Source: Chloroflexota bacterium
GTDB taxonomy: Bacteria > Chloroflexota > Anaerolineae > J102
Direction: 5' to 3'
Length of the DNA stretch: 5,628 bases
NCBI GenBank assembly: GCA_013152695.1
Contig: JAADFV010000175.1
Coordinates: forward strand, 1 to 5,628
The notes under the pieces: generated by a model
The model's input: the letters and a program-made list of their open reading frames with translations, nothing else
What the model was told of the DNA's origin: nothing
Databases searched by the model: none
Made by a program: the position numbers and the translations under genes
Part shown: piece by piece, positions 1 to 5,628 of the stretch
Position numbering within the stretch: the stretch's first letter is position 1
Layout of the letters: each line of letters opens with the position of its first letter

Positions 1-401
1 TTTACATAACGCGCAGGGATATTACTTACACGGCCGTGCAAGCCAAACTCTTGACCTTGATCGTGGTTGGGCGGTCCCCACTGATCCAGACCGCAGGTAA
101 CCAGCATCCCACCCGCAAACGAACGCAGCCAACCCAGACCTTCAGGTTCATAATAAGCGGGATGCACCTCGCCTACCGGCGAAGCCCAGGCCAGAGGAAT
201 CCCCTTGTATCGGCAGGTAGAGATATCCAGGCCGCGGTCAGCCAGCACATCGAAGGTGAGGCCGCTGCCCGTCCATACCTGAAGGATGCGACTACCTCGT
301 GCCAAACCCTCGGCAGCCTCGAGCTGTTTGATTCCGGCCACCTGATCCATATGGCCGACGTGTTTCAGAAGTTCTTGGCGACTCAAATTGTGGTAATTCA
401 T
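1..401 (-). CDS. DUF4432 family, aldose-1-epimerase-like protein (N-terminal part, cut by window edge)
   Basis: The minus strand reads as 133 codons without a stop from ATG at 401 to the window edge. Family members are roughly 300-350 residues, so the C-terminal half is missing. The translation shows DUF4432 (galactose-mutarotase-like) signatures: FDVLADRGLDIS (50-61), GIPLAW (67-72), GEVHPAYYEP (77-86), GWLRSFAGGML (90-100) and EFGLHGRVSN (118-127). Family knowledge places this fold among carbohydrate-binding beta-sandwich proteins often encoded in sugar-catabolism operons. Substrate and reaction are not established; His122 in LHGR is a plausible active-site residue by analogy only. The start is firm: an in-frame TAA lies three codons upstream (408-410), and a GGAG ribosome site is 9 nt before the ATG. 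It follows an isomerase-like remnant by 22 nt, as in an operon. No signal peptide, so cytoplasmic. Confidence 0.88.
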   Translation of the reverse strand, partial: MNYHNLSRQELLKHVGHMDQVAGIKQLEAAEGLARGSRILQVWTGSGLTFDVLADRGLDISTCRYKGIPLAWASPVGEVHPAYYEPEGLGWLRSFAGGMLVTCGLDQWGPPNHDQGQEFGLHGRVSNIPARYV

Positions 402-423
402 GAGAATTTACTCCAATGGGAGG

Positions 424-576
424 CTACAGAGCGATGGCTTTGATCCCTGTGACTTCACAAAAAGCGACCAAATCATCATAGAGCTGTTCACCGTAAGCCA
501 ATACAGCATACTCGTTTCCCCAGGCGGAGACAAGTTTGTCGATATGCTGTAAATCACCGTAATAAACCCGTTCCTT
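424..576 (-). pseudogene. C-terminal remnant of a sugar-isomerase-like gene (fucose isomerase type suspected)
   Basis: Between the regulator's stop and the DUF4432 start, the minus strand holds an open stretch of 50 codons ending in TAG (424-426). It has no convincing start codon or ribosome site and begins right after an in-frame TGA (577-579). The translation looks like real protein: a segment around NEYAVLAYGEQ (21-31) followed by LVAFCEVTGIKAIAL (36-50). That pattern (hydrophobic strand, YG plus charged turn, amphipathic helix, then 'GI.A' and a terminal strand) recalls the extreme C-terminus of L-fucose isomerase-like proteins, which commonly sit beside epimerase-like genes. The remaining several hundred residues are absent; the DNA upstream is the 3' end of the large regulator. 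The simplest reading is a gene decapitated by rearrangement. The family assignment is from memory of patterns and is tentative; that it is a coding remnant is more secure. Confidence 0.45.
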
Positions 577-617
577 TCACTCCTTCTTCCGTCGTGACAT
601 AATACCTGCAGCTATAA

Positions 618-3600
618 TCAGGCTAACACCACATCCTTCCAAAATGCCGGTTTGATCGCAGACATGGGATAGGTGCGTATCCATGGTTTGATCAGTAAGT
701 GATCCCGTTCATAAATCAAAGGGAGAATAGGCACTTCCTGCACAAGGATGTCCTCTACTTGGCGGTAGATCTGTGCTCTTTGGGTGGGATCGACCATCCG
801 GCGTGCTTCATGTACCAGTCGATCGTAGGTTTCATTCTGCCAATGGGGCCAGGCGCGGGCGCGGCTCACACGCACGAAATTATCGGGATCGGGATAGTCG
901 GCTACCCAGCCCATGTTGATCAGGTGATAGCTTTGATACTGAAACTGCTTCAGAAACGTCACCCAATCGACCACCGTGAGTTGTACTTTAATGCCCAAAA
1001 GCTGCTGCCATTGTCTTTGCAAGAATTCATTGCGAGACGCCACTGCTTCGTAGGCAAAGACCTCGATCACAGGAAGGCCATGGCCATCTGCATAGCCCGC
1101 TTGTGCCAGCAAGCGTTGCGCCTCGGCCGGCCGGAAGGGGAGGGCGATATGTGGTACATGGCCCGGCATACCTGGTGGTATCAGGCCGCCGGTGGCGGGG
1201 GCAACATAGCCTTGCAAGACTGAATCGGCCAGTGTCTTTCGGTCGGTTGCCAAAGCGAATGCCTGCCGTACACGGGGGTCATCGAAAGGTGGTCGGGTGA
1301 CATCGAAGGCAAGGAAGTGAGTTTCCATGCGGGGACGGGCGATGTATTCGCCGACGTAGCGTTGTCGTACTTCCTCGCGTATCTCTGCCGAGAGATACGT
1401 GATTCCTAAAATATCCAGTTCATCGGCTTTATACCAGCGGAGACGGGTGGCCCAGTCTTGCACTGGCAACAGAATCAGCCGCTGTAAATTGCCGGAAAAA
1501 CGGCCATGATAAGTGGGATTGCGCACCAACTCCATAGCCTCACCTCGGCGCCACGATTTCAGGTAAAATGCACCGTTGCCGACGAGATGATCTCCTTTTG
1601 CCCAAGCCGATCCTTGTTTTTCGACGATGTGGCGGGGAACAGGATACCAGGCGACATGGGTCAACAGTTGGGGGAAATATCCTACCGGATGCTCTAGCTC
1701 TACCAGGAGGGTGAGATCATCCAGCGCTCGTACCCCCACATCCTCCTGTCGCCCTTCCCCCTGATGAAACTGTCGTGCCCCTTTGAGATCGTATAAAAAA
1801 GAGGCTGCAGAAGAGCCGGTGGTGGGGTCTAGAGTACGTTTCCAGGCGTATTCAAAGTCATGGGCGCTTACGGGAACACCATCGCGCCAGCGTACATCAT
1901 TCCGCAGATGAAAGAGGAAGCGCTGCCCGCCCTCTGATACTTCCCAACGACGGGCCACATCGGGAACAATGCCCATTTCCGGGCTCAGTTCCACCAGGCC
2001 ACTGAAGAGGTGGGCGATGAGACAGTCGGTATGGGCGTCAGGAGCCAGGGCTGGATCCAGAGTGATCGGCTCGAGCCAACGGATGCGTAAAGGGCGAGGA
2101 GATGGGGGGAGGGGGCGGTTTGCAGGCTGGGCGCGGGCTCGTTGCCAGAGGCCGAAAGCTTCATCGTAGGCCTGGCGGGCCTGGCTAAAATTGAAGGTGT
2201 TATGATAAATGAGACCCAGCTTCATCAGGGTGCGCGCTGCCTGTTCACTCTCGCCTGATTTCTGTAGATAAGCCAGGGCCTGGCGATAAAAGGCTATGGC
2301 TTCCTCGTGGGCGTGGAGCAATCGCGCCTGGTCGCCTGCCTGTAGGAGGTAAGGAACAGCCTTGTCACTGTCTCCAGCCTTACGCCAGTGATAGGCCAGC
2401 AGGCTGATGCGCTCCTTGTTTGCCAGCCCCGATGCTTGCTCCAGGGCTTCACCCACCTGCCGGTGCAGGAGCTGTCTTTGCCCGGAGTCAGTAGTCTCGT
2501 ACACTGTCGCCCGGATTTTGTCATGGCTGAAGTCGTAGCGACCAGGAGAAGCGGGTTCCGGCCGCACCAGATGCCGGGCCAACCATTCTTCCAGACTTCC
2601 ACTTACCATGGCTACGTCATCCCGAGCTGCAGACCGTAAAAGAGCATCATCGAAATGATGCCCAATAACCGCAGCCAGAGTCAACAGTCGCCGGGCGGGC
2701 GGGCTCAACCGTCCCACCCGTTGTAAGATCACATCCTGTACACTGCCTGGCAAGATCGTGGTTGCGGGCGGCCCATGCCAGCAGACATGCCCGTATTCAT
2801 CGCCAACCAGGGCACCTTGTTCCTGCAAACTATACACCATCTCTACGAGGATGAAGGGATTGCCTTCACTCTCATGATAGAGAAAATCTCCCAGGGAGAC
2901 ACCGGCTTCCCCCTTAACCAAAGATTGAGCGATATCTGTCACTGCCACCGCCGAGAGAGGAGGTAGGGAGAGGTGGTTGACGAGATGATCCCGGTTCAAT
3001 CCCTGGCGAAGGCGTGTAAGAAGATGGTCAGGGCCTACTTCTTCCGGGCGATAAGTACCAACGATCCAAATAGGTGTACCGTGGAGTTGACGTAGAAGAT
3101 AGTGGAGTAAATCCAGAGTAGAAGCATCAGCCCAGTGCAGGTCATCGAGGAAAAGAATAAGAGGTCTATCAACATAGGCATAAGCCTTTTTTGTGGTAAG
3201 CGCCTGCAGAAAGTGGGCAATGGCGTCGAAAAGCCGTTGCCGTGCCGTTTCGCCGCCACTGACGGGAAGAGGGTCGGGTAACTCGGGCCATAATTGGCGT
3301 ACTTCCGGTAAAAGACGGGATAATTCTGCCAGCCAGACGGGAGAGAACGCTTCTGGGAGGGATGCCGAAGGTTGGAGGGTATGATCCTTCTTCTCAGCGG
3401 GAGCCATTCGACGCAGATACGACCTTAGTGCTTCCGCAATTGCCTGGTAGGGGACGCTTCCCCCGAATTCGTAGCAGCGTCCCGGCAGAAGTACGGCTCC
3501 TTCCAAGGTAGCGTGGCGGCTTACTTCCTCCATAAGACGGGTTTTACCCACACCTGCTTCCCCTGCAATCAAGGCCAATTTGCCTTTGCCCTGGCGGGCC

Positions 3601-4451
3601 TGCTCCCACCAGGCTACCAGGGTGGCGTGTTCCTCTTGGCGACCGCTAAAGGGGATTGGTGTTGGTTGGGAGATCACCGTTTTCTGCTCACCGAACCCTT
3701 CCCCACGGGCGATGCGTTCACGCAGAGCTGTTGTTTCTTCCAGGGGTGCCAGGCCCATCTCCTGAGCAAGGAGGTGGCGACAGGTTTCATACTGGCTCAG
3801 AGCGGCGTCCCTCTGGCCAGTGCGGGCGAGGAGAGCCATCAGACGCACGTGGGCTTCCTCCCATAACGGTTCCAGCGTCACCTGGCGCCGGGCATATTCC
3901 AAAGCCTTGGGATAGATTCCGCGCTGGCTCCAGTAATTGATTAGATGGCTGAGGGTAGTTAGAGCTTGCTCTCGCAAGCGCGCCCGCTGTCGTGCCGCCC
4001 ATTCTTCAAACTCCATACTTTCCGCCACCTCAAACTGCTCCAGAAAATCACCACGATAGAGGTCGATGGCCGTACTGAAGTGGCTGATGGCAGTAGCCAT
4101 ATCACCAGCTTGCTGGCTTTGCCTGCCCAAGGTAATGGCTGTGCTGAAAGCGCCAGCATCTAGCCAAACGGGAATGGCTGGATTAAGGCCTACAGCTAAC
4201 CGGTCATCGCTCAGCAGGTCAGGCGTCAAACTGCGGCGCAGATTCCAAAGAGCATGACGCAAGTTACGGCGTGCGCGCGGCGTGGTGGTACCCCCCCACA
4301 GTAAACCGGCCAGGCGGCTCCGGTCGATGGGGCCGGCATTCATAGCCAGATAGATGAGAAGGGCCTGATCCTTGCGCAGTTTCAATCCCGTTACGGGTTG
4401 ATTGTTCCAGAGGATTTGTAACTGGCCCAGAGTATGCAATACCAGGTGCAT
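618..4451 (-). CDS. SARP/AfsR-type regulator fused to STAND ATPase, TPR and OppA-like solute-binding domain
   Basis: Predicted cytoplasmic one-component regulator of 1277 residues. Residues 1-95 form an OmpR-like winged helix (KLRKDQALLIYLA, then RNLRHALWNLRRSL). Residues 98-250 are a BTAD domain ending in the typical EMGLAPLEETTALRERI. Residues 265-500 are an AAA/STAND ATPase with Walker A GEAGVGKT (297-304), Walker B LILFLDDLHWAD (431-442), GTYRPEE (465-471), and a downstream GNPFILVE (530-537). A winged-helix-like part (about 560-665) and TPR-like helices (about 690-772) follow, then a proline-rich linker (775-788). Residues 790-1277 are a complete SBP_bac_5 domain: LDPALAPD (798-805), FHLRNDVRWRDG (847-858), GNGAFYLKSW (958-967), FDDPRVRQAFALATDR (1056-1071), YPDPDNF (1186-1192). 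No signal peptide, lipobox or membrane helix is seen. The ATG is the only start in frame after an upstream TGA (4503-4505); no good ribosome site precedes it. Ligand and targets are unknown. The functional analogue is SgrR (DNA-binding plus SBP_bac_5), of different architecture. Confidence 0.93.
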   Translation of the reverse strand: MHLVLHTLGQLQILWNNQPVTGLKLRKDQALLIYLAMNAGPIDRSRLAGLLWGGTTTPRARRNLRHALWNLRRSLTPDLLSDDRLAVGLNPAIPVWLDAGAFSTAITLGRQSQQAGDMATAISHFSTAIDLYRGDFLEQFEVAESMEFEEWAARQRARLREQALTTLSHLINYWSQRGIYPKALEYARRQVTLEPLWEEAHVRLMALLARTGQRDAALSQYETCRHLLAQEMGLAPLEETTALRERIARGEGFGEQKTVISQPTPIPFSGRQEEHATLVAWWEQARQGKGKLALIAGEAGVGKTRLMEEVSRHATLEGAVLLPGRCYEFGGSVPYQAIAEALRSYLRRMAPAEKKDHTLQPSASLPEAFSPVWLAELSRLLPEVRQLWPELPDPLPVSGGETARQRLFDAIAHFLQALTTKKAYAYVDRPLILFLDDLHWADASTLDLLHYLLRQLHGTPIWIVGTYRPEEVGPDHLLTRLRQGLNRDHLVNHLSLPPLSAVAVTDIAQSLVKGEAGVSLGDFLYHESEGNPFILVEMVYSLQEQGALVGDEYGHVCWHGPPATTILPGSVQDVILQRVGRLSPPARRLLTLAAVIGHHFDDALLRSAARDDVAMVSGSLEEWLARHLVRPEPASPGRYDFSHDKIRATVYETTDSGQRQLLHRQVGEALEQASGLANKERISLLAYHWRKAGDSDKAVPYLLQAGDQARLLHAHEEAIAFYRQALAYLQKSGESEQAARTLMKLGLIYHNTFNFSQARQAYDEAFGLWQRARAQPANRPLPPSPRPLRIRWLEPITLDPALAPDAHTDCLIAHLFSGLVELSPEMGIVPDVARRWEVSEGGQRFLFHLRNDVRWRDGVPVSAHDFEYAWKRTLDPTTGSSAASFLYDLKGARQFHQGEGRQEDVGVRALDDLTLLVELEHPVGYFPQLLTHVAWYPVPRHIVEKQGSAWAKGDHLVGNGAFYLKSWRRGEAMELVRNPTYHGRFSGNLQRLILLPVQDWATRLRWYKADELDILGITYLSAEIREEVRQRYVGEYIARPRMETHFLAFDVTRPPFDDPRVRQAFALATDRKTLADSVLQGYVAPATGGLIPPGMPGHVPHIALPFRPAEAQRLLAQAGYADGHGLPVIEVFAYEAVASRNEFLQRQWQQLLGIKVQLTVVDWVTFLKQFQYQSYHLINMGWVADYPDPDNFVRVSRARAWPHWQNETYDRLVHEARRMVDPTQRAQIYRQVEDILVQEVPILPLIYERDHLLIKPWIRTYPMSAIKPAFWKDVVLA

Positions 4452-4581
4452 GGATAAAGTATTTCGGAATCCAGAAACCGAGATTCGAGGCTCCCTGCTC
4501 GCTCATAGCTCGGAAGATGAGAGGCAATATACGATTTTCAGTGCCAGTTGATGGCAGACGGGCTTGTCGATGACATTTTTC

Positions 4582-4610
4582 AGCATAGGATGAAAATCAT
4601 TCCTTGTCAA
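4582..4610 (-). promoter_or_regulatory. Near-consensus sigma70 promoter of the regulator gene
   Basis: Read on the minus strand, TTGACA (4610-4605, perfect -35) is followed by exactly 17 bp and TATGCT (4587-4582, -10). An AT-rich tract with six T's lies directly upstream of the -35 (about 4611-4620) and could act as an UP element. The expected transcription start is near 4575, giving a leader of about 125 nt before the ATG at 4451. The spacer holds an imperfect inverted repeat, AGGA(A)TGA-TTT-TCATCCT (4604-4587), a possible operator. The promoter call is strong by sequence; regulation through the repeat is speculative. Confidence 0.8.
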
Positions 4611-4638
4611 GAAAAAATTCACGTATCATTCTCCCGAA

Positions 4639-4670
4639 TCAACGCTGAATCAACGGTGGGGTGCTACGAT
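4639..4670 (+). promoter_or_regulatory. Candidate SARP operator (11-bp-period direct repeat) with -10 element, plus-strand promoter
   Basis: GAATCAACGCT (4636-4646) is followed immediately by GAATCAACGGT (4647-4657): an 11-bp tandem repeat with one mismatch. As heptamers this is TCAACGC (4639-4645), a 4-bp spacer, and TCAACGG (4650-4656). Eight base pairs later is TACGAT (4665-4670), a reasonable -10. Established SARP operators (ActII-ORF4, DnrI) are heptameric direct repeats spaced 11 bp apart, replacing the -35 and ending 8 bp before the -10. The geometry here matches exactly, there is no good -35, and the nearest regulator gene encodes a SARP-type domain. Transcription would start near 4677, ahead of the 68-residue gene. 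Evidence is geometric only; two repeats could occur by chance. Confidence 0.55.
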
Positions 4671-4723
4671 AGGGCTAAGTCATGTTCAATTTCGTGATAT
4701 TTCCCGTCGTCAGGAATGAACCC

Positions 4724-4930
4724 ATGATGCCGCCCGCACGTACTCGCTGGACACAACTTTTGACCATCTGGCAGGAAAATGTAGCTTCGGCCCGGCAGCC
4801 GACAGAATGGCGCTTTGTGTTGGAGGATGTCCATAGTGGAGAGCGACACGGTTTTGCCAGCCTGGAAGCGTTGATGGCTTTTTTACAAAAGCAGATGGTG
4901 GATGCAGGGAGAGCATCATCTGACGACTAA
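4724..4930 (+). CDS. Small hypothetical protein (68 aa), divergent from the SARP-type regulator
   Basis: I do not recognise a named family. The protein is 68 residues, soluble and without a signal peptide or membrane helix. It has an amphipathic N-terminal helix (RTRWTQLLTIWQE), a core of strand, turn and helix (WRFVLEDVHSGERHGFASLEALMAFLQKQM), and a polar tail ending SSDD. The 'WRF.LED..TGER.GFASLEAL.AFL' style is one I associate with small proteins in Chloroflexota; that is recollection, not a search result. The ATG at 4724 is preferred because AGGA (4712-4715) lies 8 nt upstream. An in-frame ATG at 4682 would add 14 residues but has no ribosome site and would lie only about 5 nt from the predicted transcription start. 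It is the first gene behind the candidate SARP promoter and 105 bp ahead of the LVIVD gene. A role as co-regulated adaptor is possible but unproven. Confidence 0.72.
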   Translation: MMPPARTRWTQLLTIWQENVASARQPTEWRFVLEDVHSGERHGFASLEALMAFLQKQMVDAGRASSDD

Positions 4931-5021
4931 TCTCCGGCCGACTTTCATCTGCAGGCACAAGGAGAACTCCGTCTTCACGCAACACTTGCTACGCACGCCC
5001 ATTCTCTTTCGCTATATTCAA

Positions 5022-5027
5022 AAGGAG
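5022..5027 (+). promoter_or_regulatory. Ribosome binding site of the LVIVD-repeat gene
   Basis: AAGGAG lies 8 nt upstream of the ATG at 5036. It is the strongest Shine-Dalgarno site in the window and fixes the start of the secreted protein. Confidence 0.85.
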
Positions 5028-5035
5028 AAACTACC

Positions 5036-5628
5036 ATGATCAAAGGAAAGCGTCGCCGATGGTCCATCATTTCCCTTATTCTCATCGCACTGCTGGCCGG
5101 TATCAACGCGACCCTGGCCGCACCCTCTCCCCAACCGGTGTCCGCACCTCATGGCCCTGCAGGAGCAACTGCGCCCCAACAGGATGTGGGCGACATCGAG
5201 GCCGTGGGGCATATCGGCGGCATGGTCTTCGCCATCGATCTAACCGCTGACGCTCATTACGCGTTCATGGCCGTGGGCTCGGGTCTGCATGTGTTCGACA
5301 TCTCCGACCCCGCGCATCTCCGACAGGCGACGACGCTGCCCCTGCGTTCTGGAGGTTTGCAGGACCTGGCCCGCTCCGGCAACACTCTCTACGCTGCCAG
5401 CTTCCACGGCCTCCGTATCTTCGACGTCACCGAGCCCACACAACCGACGCAACTGGGAGCATGGGAGGGCGACGAGACCCAGGGAGCGGATGTGGCCGGG
5501 ACTATGCTCTACCTGGCCCAGGGCACCCAGGGACTGCGCATCATGGACGTGAGCAACCCCGCCTCGCCCCAGGTGCTGGGAACTTTCGCCTTGCCCCATA
5601 ATGCGGGCAAAGTGCAGGTGGTAGGCGA
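5036..5628 (+). CDS. Secreted LVIVD-repeat (beta-propeller-like) protein, N-terminal part, cut by window edge
   Basis: The reading frame is open from ATG 5036 to the end of the window (197 full codons, no stop). The N-terminus is a classical Sec signal peptide: basic KGKRRR (3-8), hydrophobic SIISLILIALLAGI (10-23), and cleavage probably after Ala28 or Ala29. A Pro/Ala-rich spacer (30-50) follows. Then come at least three repeats of about 41-42 residues, each ending in an LVIVD-type strand: GLHVFDISDP (83-92), GLRIFDVTEP (125-134) and GLRIMDVSNP (166-175). LVIVD repeats (Pfam PF08309) are known from bacterial and archaeal surface or secreted proteins and are thought to form a beta-propeller; the biochemical role is generally unknown. 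More repeats and possibly further domains lie beyond the window. A good ribosome site fixes the start. The gene lies 105 bp after the small gene with no clear terminator between, so co-transcription is plausible. Confidence 0.9.
   Translation, partial: MIKGKRRRWSIISLILIALLAGINATLAAPSPQPVSAPHGPAGATAPQQDVGDIEAVGHIGGMVFAIDLTADAHYAFMAVGSGLHVFDISDPAHLRQATTLPLRSGGLQDLARSGNTLYAASFHGLRIFDVTEPTQPTQLGAWEGDETQGADVAGTMLYLAQGTQGLRIMDVSNPASPQVLGTFALPHNAGKVQVVG

Noticed and set aside
36..443. Plus-strand open frame of 135 codons
   Set aside because: It is antisense to the clear DUF4432 coding sequence and the isomerase-like remnant; its translation has no protein-like pattern.
577..620. Minus-strand short frame ending in a hydrophobic stretch plus SRRKKE, reminiscent of a membrane-anchor C-terminus
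   Set aside because: Only a few hydrophobic residues, and its upstream part overlaps the regulator's 3' end in the wrong frame with no membrane-like sequence; probably chance.
699..1223. Plus-strand open frame of 174 codons
   Set aside because: Shadow of the SBP_bac_5 domain on the opposite strand, where every family motif is intact.
3513..3866. Plus-strand open frame of 117 codons
   Set aside because: Antisense to the BTAD and Walker A region of the regulator; no ribosome site or family pattern.
4452..4480. Bulged hairpin (CG-AATC / GATT-CG) just upstream of the regulator ATG
   Set aside because: Only six pairs with a bulge and a ten-base loop; too weak to call a regulatory element.
4264..4527. 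Minus-strand frame of 87 codons starting in the regulator leader
   Set aside because: Overlaps the DNA-binding domain in another frame; the regulator frame has clear homology and this one has none.
4953..4980. GGAG-AA-CTCC as a terminator hairpin after the 68-residue gene
   Set aside because: A 4-bp stem with a 2-nt loop cannot form a stable hairpin and no T run follows.
5013..5018. TATATT as a -10 for the LVIVD gene
   Set aside because: It lies only a few bases before the ribosome site, so the transcript would begin within or after that site, and no -35 is visible.

Overview
This window looks like a fragment of a Chloroflexota genome (Anaerolineae, Caldilineae or Ardenticatenia type). That is an inference from gene types, not from a marker gene. 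It rests on a very long AfsR/SARP-type regulator with a fused solute-binding domain, a secreted LVIVD-repeat protein, and a small conserved-looking protein between them. Base composition is mixed to moderately GC-rich, with AT-rich promoter DNA.

Left block (1-576, minus strand): the N-terminal 133 residues of a DUF4432 / aldose-1-epimerase-like protein, cut by the window edge. Its start codon lies 22 nt behind the stop of a 50-residue coding remnant that resembles the C-terminus of a sugar (fucose-type) isomerase. The body of that isomerase gene is missing. The two look like the tail of a sugar-catabolic operon whose upstream part has been lost or replaced.

Central block (618-4451, minus strand): one 1277-residue protein. 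In order it carries a winged-helix DNA-binding domain, a bacterial transcriptional activator domain (BTAD), a STAND/AAA-type ATPase with Walker A and B motifs, TPR-like helices, a proline-rich linker, and a complete OppA-like family 5 solute-binding domain (SBP_bac_5). No signal peptide or membrane segment is visible, so the normally extracytoplasmic ligand-binding domain should act in the cytoplasm as a sensor. It is preceded by a near-consensus sigma70 promoter (TTGACA, 17 bp, TATGCT).

Right block (4639-5628, plus strand): divergent from the regulator. A direct repeat with 11-bp period sits 8 bp upstream of a plausible -10 element, the geometry known for SARP operators. Downstream come a 68-residue conserved-looking protein and then a secreted LVIVD-repeat beta-propeller-like protein that runs off the window.

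Working model (inference): the regulator binds a peptide or related small molecule through its solute-binding domain, uses ATP-dependent switching, and activates the divergent small-protein/LVIVD unit through the 11-bp repeat. The sugar operon remnant on the left is probably unrelated.
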